Shown here: positions 1-9,446 of the stretch, one piece after another | Layout of the letters: the number at the start of each line of letters is the position of its first letter | How positions within the stretch are numbered: position 1 is the first letter of the stretch | Source: Alentia gelatinosa | Taxonomy: Eukaryota > Annelida > Polychaeta > Phyllodocida > Polynoidae | Direction of reading: 5' to 3' | DNA length: 64,000 nucleotides | NCBI GenBank assembly: GCA_950022655.1 | Contig: OX465579.1 | Location: forward strand, 39,473,950-39,537,949 | The notes under the pieces: model-generated | What the model was told of the DNA's origin: nothing | Seen by the model: the letters and a program-made list of their open reading frames with translations, nothing else | Database searches by the model: none | Made by a program: the position numbers and the translations under genes

Positions 1-471
1 TAGATTGATATTTAATAATTATATTATTATTTCCAAAACCAGGAACATTTCGAGACATCTGTTTTTTTCTCCATTGACACAAGCCTGTGGCTAGGCCCAA
101 TATCCCTTTCACTATGCTGCATAGCACCAAATACACACCCTGAATTACGCTGCTGCAGTACCATTTTCACCCCTGTAGTACACTGGTGCTTTTCACAATA
201 TCCACAGCGATGTCATTATATTACACCTCCATATCAATAAAGATAATTAGGACGTTATATAATAATAATGACATCAACTATGATATAGTTTATCACAGGT
301 TGGAAAAATATTATTAAAGTATTCGCATTATTTCATTAAGAAATGGCAATTACTTGAATATTGGAAATGATGCCTCAAGGCATCATAGCGTACTACGCCC
401 GGGAATGCCTCCAGGCATCACAGCGTACTATGCCAGGGAATGCCTCCAGGCATCATAGCTTAGCTAAAGAG
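1..471 (-). mobile_element. Right-terminal part of a second piggyBac-like element (partial)
   Basis: The stretch ends at a TTAA (472-475) and carries three palindrome-centred repeats immediately inside it, as the complete right end at 6469-6567 does. Sequence further in also matches that end in the same order: CCACAGCGA near 203-212 against 6303-6311, AAATATTATTAAA near 307-319 against the copy near 6366, and AAATGATGC just before the first palindrome. The orientation is therefore the same as the element at 2607-6567, and the body with any transposase gene lies to the left, outside the window. No transposase frame is visible in 1-360. The terminus reads AAAGAG-TTAA where the other copy reads AAAGGG-TTAA, so it is a diverged relative, not a recent copy. 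Confidence 0.65.
370..453. repeat. Three 35-bp subterminal repeats with 14-bp palindromic cores
   Basis: The cores lie at 370-383 (ATGCCTCAAGGCAT), 405-418 and 440-453 (both ATGCCTCCAGGCAT), exactly 35 bp apart. Linkers are similar (TCATAGCGTACTACGCCCGGGA type). They match in position and design the 34-bp series at 6469-6550. Subterminal repeats in DNA transposons commonly bind transposase; that role is inferred here. Confidence 0.8.
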
Positions 472-475
472 TTAA
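472..475. other. TTAA target site at the end of the partial piggyBac-like element
   Basis: TTAA directly follows AAAGAG, the counterpart of AAAGGG-TTAA at 6564-6571. piggyBac-family elements insert at and duplicate TTAA. Confidence 0.55.
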
Positions 476-1149
476 AGCACTGCGCCTATGGAGCTTTGAA
501 TTTTTTTTTGTCGCGATGACATCATGGTTTTTTTACATCTTTAATAATAAAAAGATATGGAGAACACGTTTCTGGAGTTGTTTTGTGTGTTATGTTAATA
601 TTTTATGGAAAAATCATGAAAATGCGATAAGCCTTATAGGTGGCACCCACCGCGCTCAGTTCTATAGTAGGCGTAAGGCTTCACACCATCTCTATTCTAA
701 CCCGCATGGTGCGGGCAGTGTGTGAGTTGTAGCAGCAGAACACGGATTATTAATATTAATCATATTTACTCAATATCGCCATTACTACCAGAAAATAGAA
801 GAGACATCAGGCTTTTTCATGGTGCCATTCGTTACATATGGGATTTACATTAGACGATGGCAAAATTCATCTGAAGTTACAGAACAAGTTGTGACAGTAT
901 TCGCCATGTTATATGAATGGGCGTCTGAGGCAACTTCAACGATGACAGTGTGCTGGTTTGGTCTATTATGAACGATTCTACCTGTTGACATCAACAAAGC
1001 TGGATTGGATTAATATAAAAAAAGCCTTAGGAGTCTGTCTGTGGCAATGGTTTATACGGGGAATGACGTTTATAGCTGAAATATTGCATTTGCATCAGGC
1101 CTATCGGGGGTGGCAGAGGGAGCTGTCACTGTCACTGTCATTGACTCTA
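476..1149. other. No gene seen
   Basis: AT-rich sequence with only short frames. The 69-codon plus frame starting at 516 begins in an AT-rich patch and has no splice or homology support. The left end of the piggyBac-like element at 2607-6567 would be expected somewhere between here and 2606, but no inverted counterpart of its right end (TTAA followed by CCCTTTC) is visible. Confidence 0.5.
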
Positions 1150-1960
1150 GTCTAAAGTTAATCTAGGGAACACTCACCGAAATAGGTAGCATTAATACGA
1201 TAATTTAAATGAAACCAAACCTAGATATAGATGATCTATAGACTTGTAGGATTCTTCCTGTATATATTTTGTTATGTTTTATTGGCCAGAAGTAATTTAA
1301 ATTTAGATTTAGACTGAATGTATCAACCACAGCATCCCATCCCTACAAGTGCCAGCTTGACACTTGACAAAGTTCTGATGATGAACCACTGGCTATACCA
1401 TTGATTTCTATAGACAGTCAATATATTATGGAGAAAATGGGAAACTACGTCTAGCCAGCCCGTGTCAATGTACAGAGACTGTCACTTGTTTATATGAATG
1501 GCTTCACGTCTAAAGTTAATCTAGGGAACGCTCGCCGAAATAGGTCATTACGCAAATGGCCCCGTAGCATTAATATGACAATTTAGATTAAATGAAACCC
1601 ACATATCTATGATCTTTAGACTCGTAGGATTCTTCCCGTATATATTTTCTCATGTTTTATCAGCCAGAAGTAATTTAAATTGAGATTTAGACTGAACGAA
1701 TTCACTACGGCGTCCCATCTCTTCGAGTACCAGCTCGACACTGTCACACATCCTAATATTGATATCGATCTGTTCTAATTTAACATTATGCAAATGGCCC
1801 CGTACCATTACTATGATGATTTAAATGAAACCAAACTTAGATATAGATGATCTATGGACTCTTAGGAATCTTCCCGTATATATTTTGTTATGTTTTATCG
1901 GCCAGTAATTATTAGAATTGGGATTTAGACTGAATGTATTCATTACAGCGTTCCAATGAC
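1150..1960. repeat. Three diverged direct copies of an unnamed repeat
   Basis: Copies start at about 1150, 1508 and 1782 and run roughly 180-240 bp each. Shared blocks in order are GTCTAAAGTTAATCTAGGGA (copies 1 and 2), ATGCAAATGGCCCCGTA (copy 3, and as CGCAAATGGCCCCGTA in copy 2), AATGAAACC, ATCTATGGACTCTTAGGA-like, CCCGTATATATTTTGTTATG and GATTTAGACTGAA. Copy 3 lacks the first block. Spacing is irregular (about 358 then 274 bp). No coding potential is seen, so this may be a local tandem array or several insertions of one short element. Confidence 0.8.
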
Positions 1961-2158
1961 AGTGACACATATTTTTTGCTTCGCACCACAGAGAGGCCTA
2001 TCAGAAAATCATTAATCAATAATATTATGACTTCGAAATTGATAATGGAAATACTACGGGAAGAAAGCTCAGACACCCGGCTATCTAACTGTCCAATTCA
2101 TTATTCACGGGATTTATATTGCTCGACTTGACTGAATTTACCAAGTGGATCTGTGAAA

Positions 2159-2372
2159 ATGCGAACAATGACACTAAAAAAAGATGGAGGAGAGAGACTG
2201 ACAGTAGTTCGACATCGGTTTGAAAATAATCAATATCTCCACAACGCCTGCATGGATCTACTTCAAATAAAAAAGAGGAGAAGACAACATATTCAGGTAA
2301 GTGAATTTCTACATTAGATAATCATTTATTATGAATATGTATTTCTTTCAGGACGAGAAACTCAAGGTGTAG
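2159..2372 (+). CDS. Small two-exon open frame with a 55-nt intron, function unknown
   Basis: Exon 1 (2159-2296) starts at ATG and encodes 46 residues, rich in Lys and Arg towards its end (KKRRRQ). It stops at a textbook donor, CAG|GTAAGT. The intron (2297-2351, 55 nt) ends in a pyrimidine tract and acceptor TTTCTTTCAG. Exon 2 (2352-2372) adds DEKLKV and a TAG, with the junction in phase 0. The predicted product is 52 residues, basic, with one Cys and no signal peptide or membrane segment. An in-frame TGA lies upstream of the ATG. It sits beyond the C-terminal end of the decayed piggyBac transposase and faces it, so it may be element-derived or a chance pair of splice sites. A second downstream ATG (Met4) is also possible. 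Confidence 0.35.
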
Positions 2373-2606
2373 CGTGCACCTGTCAAGCAGTCCGTCATAA
2401 CATTATACAGTTCGATGAATATATATTTGATAACAACAGGGGGTTGGCATTATTTGTTTATCATTACTTTCAATGTGATAAGGCATGTAGCAAATCCATA
2501 TACATATGTGTAGAAATCACATTTTCTTTACAGGTTAGACACTAGAATAGGTAGGATTATACATTCCATAACAAAAGACAGGCTGCACATCTAAATAGCA
2601 AAAATA

Positions 2607-3197
2607 TTACGAAAAGTTCTCCTGTGTATGGAAGATCCGAAAGCAATCAGGAAAACATAAATGTGCCCCACAGGTTCTACAGCCAAATTTAGTTTGGGAT
2701 CTCTTCACATCTTTATATTTCTTTGATCGTTGATAACAAACTTTGCAATAACTCTTACGGGTTAAGTTATCAGGAAAACATCTAGATGTCAATCGGGAGG
2801 AATCAGGCTTTGCATTGCATGTTGATGGGTTGGAGATAATGCTGGACTCCGTTTCATGAATCATTTGCTGGCAAAATAGTAGGGTGAAGTTGACAAGGGG
2901 GATCGGTTTTTCTTGTAGCAAATAAAAAATAACTTGCGAATTCATTTTGATTTCCATAACGAAAAAAAATACTTTCTTGGTCCACTTATGCGACTTACGG
3001 CTGAAAGAATAATAACTAACGAGTTGATCCGCCAGGTCGACTCCACCCATGTACCTACAGTTATCGCAAATACCGACAGGGCAATCAATGTCTTTTTTAA
3101 TTAATTTCCCAGTCACCTTGTCTTGAAGAGTTCTTTGTACAATCGTTAGAATAGATCCATGAATAGTTGATAATAAGCGAATAATCTTTTTATCTAA
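2607..3197 (-). pseudogene. piggyBac-like transposase, C-terminal segment
   Basis: The frame reads DKK..RLLSTIHG, then a run up to MGGVDLADQ, YYSFSRKS.KW and a C-terminal cysteine cluster (CKVC..., CRTC..., LC, DCF, FHT). GVDLADQ holds the third catalytic Asp of the DDD triad (the counterpart of D447 in insect piggyBac). The Cys pattern matches the cross-brace zinc finger at the end of piggyBac transposases, which helps bind the terminal repeats. The protein ends naturally at a stop at 2607, so the C terminus is intact. A TAG at 3198-3200 breaks the link to the upstream sequence, where the family would have W.DKK. There is no alternative to a piggyBac-family assignment. Confidence 0.92.
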
Positions 3198-3368
3198 CTA
3201 CAGAGTAAGCAAAAGATTGCCACACTTTGAGAATATACAGTCGCCCTTATCTGTCCATTTGGGATGCATTTTTTTCATAAATGGGCCTGGGAGTTCTCTA
3301 CAATATAGTCTCAAAGTACCACAAGCATACGTCTGTAGAGATGACACCTTTTCCAACAGAGGCACTCC

Positions 3369-3732
3369 TGTATAAAAATTATCAAAATAAATGTGATAAC
3401 CCTTGCCCAGTATGCAAAAGATTCATAACAACAGAAAATGTAGTAGTTGTCCCCTCCCTATCTTCCCTGCCAAAAAATGGAATCATGTTGTAAACAAATC
3501 CCGTTAGCGAATCGCAGAGCACCCAACATTTTATACCCCATTTCGTTGGTTTATTAGGCATATATTGTTTGGGGTGTGTCTGACCCTTAAACCCGATCAT
3601 TGTTTCGTCTATGGAGAGTTCTCTATTGGGGTTGTAAAGTTTCCTTGCTTTCTCATTTATGATATCGAAAATCCATCCTACCGTTGTCCATTGATCACAT
3701 CGAGGTGGAGGAACGGAGACTGGGCCGGGCAC
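3369..3732 (-). pseudogene. piggyBac-like transposase, catalytic core segment
   Basis: The frame from about 3690 down to 3382 reads YNPNRELSIDETMIGFKGQ, then KQYMPNKPTKWGIKCWVLCDS and TGFVY. SIDE holds the first catalytic Asp (D268 in insect piggyBac), and the P.KP.K.GIK block is a family signature. The frame then hits stops just after a GQG motif. The expected FDNFYT motif with the second catalytic Asp (D346) is present at 3369-3386 in a shifted frame, so a small indel separates the first two catalytic residues. Sequence to the right of about 3720 no longer looks like transposase. All three catalytic aspartates are thus still encoded in this copy, though in broken frames. Confidence 0.92.
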
Positions 3733-4208
3733 CTGTTGGCAACTGCGTCGCTTCCGGTTCCCGTCGCTTCCTCTTCCTCCTCTGCACTTGCGAAATTGAT
3801 GTATCTAGCAAAATATAATGGTTTGAAATCATAAAAACATGCTTTACGAAGTTATAAGGGAGATATATATCAATAGAAAATCGGAAAAACATGAAATCGA
3901 TGGTTAGGCGGATCATTCTCTACAATCGTGTACTCGATATCGACTTGACAGAGGTTGCAACTACAATCGCCACAATTTTAGAAATAGACTCACCGTAGTA
4001 TTGAGAAAAATCATTGTCTTGTCATCAACTGTTTCAGGCCTGGGGTTATGTATTCCTTTGCTGTGGACCAATAATGTACGATTTTGGGCTTCCACAAAAT
4101 TCCCATAAGGAAGGTCATGGCTATGAATCGTAGCTTCTATCCAACAGTTACACTCCTCCAAGGTGCTGTTTTCTTTGCTCGCTCTGTCAGAGCTCCCATT
4201 TTCCTGGC
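3733..4208 (-). other. Unassigned insert within the piggyBac-like element, with a possible exon ending at 3994
   Basis: This stretch lies where transposase sequence is expected but does not resemble it. On the minus strand a frame is open from about 4208 to 3994. It contains LEECNCWIEATIHSHDLPYG and ends at a good donor, ACG|GTGAGT. A purine-rich block at 3740-3785 encodes a basic run (RRKRKRR). Possible explanations are an older insertion from another element, a captured host exon, or a rearrangement before the LINE inserted. I do not recognise the protein. Confidence 0.35.
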
Positions 4209-4230
4209 GTATGTGTTAGTATGAGAAACC

Positions 4231-5319
4231 ATGAGAAAGTCGTTTGATTGTGTCAATCATGGTATCCTGCTTAACATTTTAAAAGGACACGGAATAGGGA
4301 ATCCTGCTCTTACACTAATAAAATCTTATCTAACAAATAGAAAACAAAGAGTAAAAATGGATAGTAAAATAAGCAATGAACAATCAATCACGATAGGGGT
4401 CCCGCAAGGGTCTGTACTGGGACCCATCTTATTTGTAATATATATAAATAAAGTATTTGATGGCTGTATTATGACACGAGCTACTATGTATGCAAATGAC
4501 CTTGTACTGATTGCAGAAGGAAAAAACTGCGAAGAGACTATGTTTAAAATGCAACATGACATTGATAACATAAAGAGATGTTTAGATAATCTTAAACTAA
4601 CTGTGAACACTGATAAATCGAAAATGCTTTGGATTCACAATAAAAGGCAAGATCCTGGTGAGCATTTTTGTCTCATTGATGGTGAGCCATTAGACTATGT
4701 GACACAATATAACTATCTTGGAGTTATCGTAGATACAAACTTAAATTTCAAAAAACAGTGTGAAAAGGTAGTTAGAGACGTTAGACAAAAAATCTTCAAA
4801 CTAAGAAAATTTCGGCATCTCCTAACTCAAGACGCAGCAATAGCTATCGCCAAGCACATGATTCTCCCAAGCCTGGAGTATGTCGATTTTGTATATTACC
4901 TTGCCACAAAACAAACTAGAAATAAGTTGCAAATAAATTTAAATAACTGTCTACGAACTGCAGTATATTGCACAAATCCAATCGAGATACATATTGAAGA
5001 GTTATTAGAACAATGTAAAGTTAGGCCACTGTACTATAGACGTGCATGTCATCTATTGACGCTATTGCATTGGTGGATCAACTTACCAGACAATACAGTG
5101 GTATTGTCTAGAAGCAATACAAGGATGAGTACTAAAATTATAATCAAAACTCAGAGGCCGAGAATGGAGAAATATCGTAATAGCCCATTGTATCAGGGAA
5201 TGAAAATGTGGAACATGCTACCAGTGAATGTACAAAAATTAAATAATAAGAGTAGATTTAAATTAGCTATAAAAAGACAACTCTTGAGTAATGAACTCAT
5301 CAATGCTTTATTTGAATAG
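4231..5319 (+). pseudogene. LINE reverse transcriptase, C-terminal 362 residues, catalytic residue changed
   Basis: Residues 4-10 (SFDCVNH) are the motif A region with one catalytic Asp (Asp6), residues 56-65 (GVPQGSVLGP) are motif B, and residues 87-91 read YANDL where active enzymes have YADDL-type sequence. The thumb and C-terminal region follow, ending with the W-N-x-L-P block (residue about 328) and a FK..I.R.L tail typical of the jockey/CR1 group without RNase H. The frame is uninterrupted for 362 codons, so the copy is fairly young, but it lacks the endonuclease and N-terminal RT. The Asn codon AAT at 4495-4497 differs from GAT by one transition and would abolish polymerisation. The true protein start lies upstream of the truncation; the ATG at 4231 is incidental. 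Confidence 0.92.
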
Positions 5320-5807
5320 TCACTCGTCTGCATCAAATGACCGGACTGATGATGTAAATGTGACATTTTTGGATCGTAACACACACTCTATAGCAGTGAA
5401 AAGTAGAAAAGGATGGAGATATACGTATGTCATTTTTACTATACCTTATACATTTGTTGTATAATTATATTAGATATTAGACACTGTTGTATGTCCTGTT
5501 TGTCAACTGTATTTAGTTTGATTGTTCCTTGTCTATCTTGTAACAGCATCGGCCTGATATTAATTAACAGATATAATCAGAGCTTATAGTACACCGAATG
5601 TGAAGAGACTTTGAAGCACAGCGTCAAATGACCTGTGCATTGAACTGACACTTCACTATATAACGATGCCAATCATTTTCCACTTAATGGAAATGATTAA
5701 TACTTATTTACTCTTGGAACTATCTGTATTGTGTAATTGTCTAGTTATCCTTGACAAGTCCAGGGAAGAATGCCTCTGGGCGACTGTACTACGTCTATTT
5801 CTACTGA

Positions 5808-5841
5808 ATAATAAAAAAAAAAGAATAAATAAATAAAAAAA
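5808..5841 (+). repeat. A-rich 3' tail of the LINE
   Basis: A nearly pure A tract with AATA and AAAT units ends at about 5841, where transposase coding sequence on the other strand resumes. This fixes the 3' boundary and orientation of the LINE. Confidence 0.8.
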
Positions 5842-6289
5842 CTCCTGGACGATTTCCAGTGTAAAAATCAAGCGAAAAAAATCTACAATCGTCTTCACCT
5901 TGTCTGTTGGAACTTCGATATAATGCCAGGGGTTTTGATCGATTTCACCAGCTTTTCTCTCTTTTTTTGGGTTGGGTTTATGATTAACCCAATGTCTTCC
6001 AGCGTCTGTTGCGCTCTCTCCTGTGCCTGACGTGTTGGCGATTGTAGCAGATTTCTTTACGATTTTCTTTGGTTTTTTTCTTATTGGGAATCGTCTCAGG
6101 TATTTCTTCTGCACTTGAGACATCGCTCCAATCTTTTAGTATATCTTCCTGATAACCATCAATAAGATATAACGCTTTGAGGGGTATATCATCATCACTG
6201 TCGAAATCTGCCATTCCTTCAGTGTGTGCTCTTTGACAGTTGGGTGAGAACCACAGCGATTCGATTGATTTTGCAGTATCTATAGTCAT
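5842..6289 (-). pseudogene. piggyBac-like transposase, N-terminal segment with a frameshift
   Basis: The first frame from 6289 contains an acidic stretch (MADFDSDDDIPL..., DWSDVSSAEEIPET) typical of piggyBac N termini. It continues in another frame from about 6075 (RFPIRKKPKKI...) to IDQNPWHYIEVPTDKV and IVDFFRLIFTLEIVQE. The last block matches the family pattern before the conserved TN.Y motif. The frame change coincides with a T homopolymer at about 6071-6077, a likely one-base slip. The segment is cut by the LINE tail at 5841. Start could be the Met at about 6214 (MADFDSDDD) or further upstream at 6289. Confidence 0.8.
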
Positions 6290-6468
6290 ATATCAACGTT
6301 CCCACAGCGACATAATTTGAAAATCGATTTTATTTCTTATCATTAATATATTCTACACATTTCCTGTAAATATTATTAAAATCTGTTCATTATTACCGAA
6401 GATAGAAGACTTTCTAACAGAATTACGAAAAATGATGCTTTTTGGCACTACCGGTGCATGCTAGGGGA

Positions 6469-6550
6469 ATGCCTTAAGGCATTAGCGGCGTATAGTAGGG
6501 GAATGCCTTAAGGCATCACCGGCGCATGCTAGGGGAATGCCTTAAGGCAT
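6469..6550. repeat. Three 34-bp subterminal repeats with perfect 14-bp palindromes
   Basis: ATGCCTTAAGGCAT occurs at 6469-6482, 6503-6516 and 6537-6550, spaced exactly 34 bp. Linkers share GGCG and TAGGGGA. A fainter unit precedes them at 6435-6448 (ATGCTTTTTGGCAC). Each core contains an internal TTAA. Confidence 0.92.
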
Positions 6551-6571
6551 TACCGGCGTTGAAAGGGTTAA
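6551..6571. other. Right terminus of the piggyBac-like element and its TTAA site
   Basis: Read inward on the minus strand, the end begins CCCTTTCAACGCCGG. CCC at the tip and TTAA flanking (6568-6571) agree with the piggyBac superfamily. Confidence 0.85.
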
Positions 6572-6618
6572 TTAAAATCAGTGTACCCTAATGTATCAAA
6601 ATGTTTCTTAATCAAGTC

Positions 6619-6689
<71 letters not shown>
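6619..6689. repeat. (TA)n microsatellite
   Basis: About 70 bp of alternating TA, with one short interruption at its left edge. It begins about 50 bp outside the transposon end. Confidence 0.97.
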
Positions 6690-6691
<2 letters not shown>

Positions 6692-6893
6692 GATCTTAGT
6701 GTGATAGACTCAATAGTCTTATCAGTGGAGGAACGTAAGGAGTGTGTATTTGAGGGGTTGCTTATATTGAGTGACTGTCTCTGGAATAGTTATGGTATGA
6801 ATGCTATGAATAGATATATATGTACATGCATCGTGAAATTATAGTGGTAACAGAGAAGTAAACCAAAATAAGTATGCTCTTGAGTGCACCTAC

Positions 6894-7085
6894 CTGCTCA
6901 GTAGACGTAGATAGGGAATGGTTATGGGAGGGGAGGGATTGGGGCTAGTATCGCACATATATGACTTTAAGTAGAGTGGCATCAGTTTCAGAGTGTTATG
7001 AATAGGTGGATGGGAGTAAAACAGGTTTTTCAGGTCTGGGTAAAGTGGGTTTGAATACCAAGTCTGTCCCATCAGATTTGACAGT
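6894..7085 (-). CDS. Candidate internal exon, function unknown
   Basis: On the minus strand an acceptor (TGTTGTATTCAG) opens a 192-nt frame that stays open to a strong donor, AGCAG|GTAGGT. Both flanking introns would be phase 2, so the exon is symmetric. The 64 predicted residues include NPLYPDLKNLFYSHPP and a proline-rich run near the end (SPNPSPP), with no Cys cluster or membrane segment. No family is recognised. Part of the exon start resembles a nearby duplicate at 7104-7128, so it may also be repeat-derived. Support is limited to frame and splice sites. Confidence 0.3.
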
Positions 7086-7180
7086 CTGAATACAACATAG
7101 TTAGGTCTGTTCCACTAGATTTGAAAAATGTAAACACCTCATCAATATTATGATTATCATCCAATAGTTTCCTTTTCTAG

Positions 7181-7231
7181 TAGAAGAGAACCGAGTCAGG
7201 GAACCAAGTCAGTAGCTGGGCAGGGGATATG
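7181..7231 (+). CDS. Candidate 51-nt microexon
   Basis: A strong pyrimidine tract and acceptor (TTTCCTTTTCTAG) and the donor ATG|GTAAGT bracket 51 nt. One of three frames is open (RREPSQGTKSVAGQG...). A non-coding leader exon would look the same. Nothing ties it to neighbours. Confidence 0.2.
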
Positions 7232-9179
7232 GTAAGTCTGGATATGGGACCCCTGTTCATTGTACCAGGCCTTTATAGTCAATGCATGGAGAGTAAAGTT
7301 AGATTTTTTTCACTAAGCTGGAAGTGCATGTGTGACCATTCTAACCTCTAGGTTACACATATGAGCGCGTTTTCCCGCCCTCAAAACAGGTTTGAAAACC
7401 ATAACATAATCTAGTCTCCTCCATTTTCATGAAAACGTAATAAAATATTTCGGAATTATTCACTTCAAGTGTATCACCATCGTGGCTGTGACATATTTAG
7501 GATTCTATATGACATTATAGCATAGAATATCTGCATAATCATTGGTATTGCTAACATGTCTTGAAATTACCAGCCGTTATACCACGAACTTGGACAACCA
7601 TATATATGTACATGTACAAGTCCGTGCGATACCATAGCAGAGGTTGGGCTATGATTTGGATAGACCATCATGAGCAAGGACTATTGGGAATGTATCTACT
7701 TACAACATCAATGCACAATGCTTGCTATACACACGGTACTTCCCGTCTACAAGAAAAAGGTTTTTGCTTCAAGAGTATAAGAAATAGAAATGTTCGCACG
7801 AGGGGAACTGTAAGAGTGACAAATGGCTACGTTGTCATCAGGAGTACTTAAGGGTGGCTCACAAATTGTACCAGACGGATGATGCACATCACGGAGACGT
7901 CACAACAGCCGGGAATGTGAGGTTACTTACGTGACGCCATTAACGCTTAGTGCTAAAAAAACTCGCTTATCGGTGCGGGTTGATACCACGTCCTCGTCCT
8001 GACTTAAACAGATACGGTTTATACCGGGTCTGTCTGACCCTGGAGTGTGTAGCTCTGGTCGACCACAGGAGTAGAGCTGCTCCAGGGTGACTTGTCACTG
8101 GGACCTGGCGGATAGTAACACGAGCGCTCCTGTACAAGTGCGTAATCCAAAGTGAATGTCACGTTTCTTAAACGTTTATTTTTTCTCAGAGGGGATTCGC
8201 TGTATCTAAAGTTCATTTATTACAACATTGCTGTACTGCAAAACCAGATATTCACCAAAACCTAATATCGTAGCGGTCTTTTTGTGTGTAATTTATTTTG
8301 GGGTAAGTTTTTATTTCCCACTATTATCATTATTTGTGTGTGTGTGTGTGGGGGGGGGGGGGGGTGTAGCATTCCTCATTCGCATGTTGAAGATGTACAA
8401 ACATCTACTTAGAAATAGTTATAAACCAAATAAAAATGGTGAGAACATTTTGTTCAATTTGTAGCCATCAACTTATATCATTCAATTCATATCATATCAT
8501 GTGTTCTTCCAAATTGCTGGCATTCAGGCTATGACAAGTTCGAAGCATGACTACATGGCAGCAAGACCTCCAGGTCTACCCTAGGAAGGTAACATGTTGT
8601 CAATCAGACTTCTAAATTCTTTTATAAACGGACACCGGGAACATCTGTTTCGTACAGAAAAAAATATTAACCCTAACCAATTGCGGGGAAAACGTGCTAA
8701 GGCCATAAATCATCCCTGTTTATTCGAGCTCAGGTTCGGGTGACAAAAAGAAAGTTGGGTCTAGTTCTAAGGTAATCCACGAGGTGGCGCGTGTGTGCCG
8801 GTGGGTGATGGACTGATACAGGATACCGCCAACACGCGTCTCTGGTCAGGAGTGGAGTAGCTGAGAAGCCCTGGAGAGGAAAAAAGACCTGATTACTAGG
8901 AGTGGCCTTTCACTCTCCTAATCTTCATCTCCCAGTCTTTTTCCGGTCGTTCTACTGGTCTATAACTGGAGAATAGGACCGCTGTGTTGTGGACACATCT
9001 ACTTATCACGATAATCCCCGTGCTCACATGCATTTCGAGTGCGTTGAGTGGTCCAGATTCGTCCTCATTTTTGTATTCTGTCATTAGTTAATTAATCCAT
9101 TCTGTGACTCACTTTTCACAAAAGGTTTACGTTCGTGTCGTCCGAGAAGGTAACTTTTACATGTAGCAGCCACCGCTAC
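7232..9179. other. Mostly no gene seen
   Basis: A minus frame at 8025-8216 (FTLDYALVQERSCYYPPGP...) ends at a weak GTATAA donor, and another minus frame starts at ATG 9084 and runs 62 codons. Neither has homology or good splice support, so neither is called. A TG tract followed by a G run lies at 8335-8364. Confidence 0.4.
8335..8364. repeat. (TG)n tract followed by a G run
   Basis: TGTGTGTGTGTGTG is followed directly by about 14 G residues. Both are slippage-prone. Confidence 0.95.
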
Positions 9180-9446
9180 TACCACCTCAGTGCACGTGAG
9201 TTGGTGGGGCGTGTGCCGTGCCCACCTACCACACGCATACACGCCGGGCGAGTGGCGGGTGGGGGGGCCGGGGGTTGGGGCGTCGACGCAGCCTCCTCCA
9301 GCCCGTCGCCAGCCAATAGGCGAGAGGCTGGCGTCGACTCAACAAGTCAATCAGTGGCAGGCCGTCAGTGAGGGGCTGGCCGTGGTGCGGCGCGCCTAGC
9401 ACACAGCCAGAGAAGTGGTGAACACAGTCCTGCCAGTGGCCGAGTC
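9180..9446 (+). promoter_or_regulatory. CpG-dense promoter-like island
   Basis: CpG dinucleotides are far denser here than in the surrounding AT-rich sequence. A CCAAT box at 9313-9317 reads on the plus strand, and a G-quadruplex motif lies at 9256-9280. A start codon with a short open exon and strong donor follows at 9447. No TATA box is seen, so this would be a dispersed-start CpG promoter. Direction is inferred from the CCAAT orientation and the downstream exon. Confidence 0.5.
9256..9280 (+). other. G-quadruplex motif
   Basis: Four G runs of 3, 7, 5 and 4 are separated by loops of 1-2 nt (T, CC, TT). This meets the usual intramolecular G4 pattern and lies inside the CpG island. Confidence 0.75.

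Larger units (their letters stand above)
4209..5841 (+). mobile_element. 5'-truncated jockey/CR1-like LINE nested in the piggyBac-like element
   Basis: The insertion begins close to 4209-4231 in the middle of the reverse transcriptase domain, so the 5' UTR, ORF1, endonuclease and first RT blocks are missing, as is usual for target-primed integration. The coding part stops at 5319. A 3' UTR of about 490 bp follows, with an A-rich tail at 5808-5841. After the tail the piggyBac-like N-terminal coding sequence starts at once. Possible target-site duplications are TCCTGGCG (about 4201-4208) and TCCTGGACG (5843-5851), which match imperfectly. The LINE lies antisense to the transposase it interrupts. 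Confidence 0.85.
2607..6567 (-). mobile_element. Decayed piggyBac-like DNA transposon, interrupted by a LINE
   Basis: The minus strand carries, in transposase order from right to left, an acidic N-terminal segment (5842-6289), the catalytic core (3369-3732) and the C-terminal segment with a cysteine finger (2607-3197). The right terminus is clear: three palindromic repeats, then a GAAAGGG end abutting TTAA (6568-6571). Two frameshifts and at least one stop show the copy is dead. About 110 residues expected between the N-terminal segment and the core are absent or replaced, and a LINE interrupts the element at about 4209-5841. The left terminus was not found; 2607 is simply the transposase stop. 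piggyBac transposases excise precisely at TTAA and are common in animal genomes. Confidence 0.9.

Noticed and set aside
8896..9084. 62-codon minus ATG frame beside the CpG island
   Set aside because: No splice sites or homology; length is within chance for this composition.
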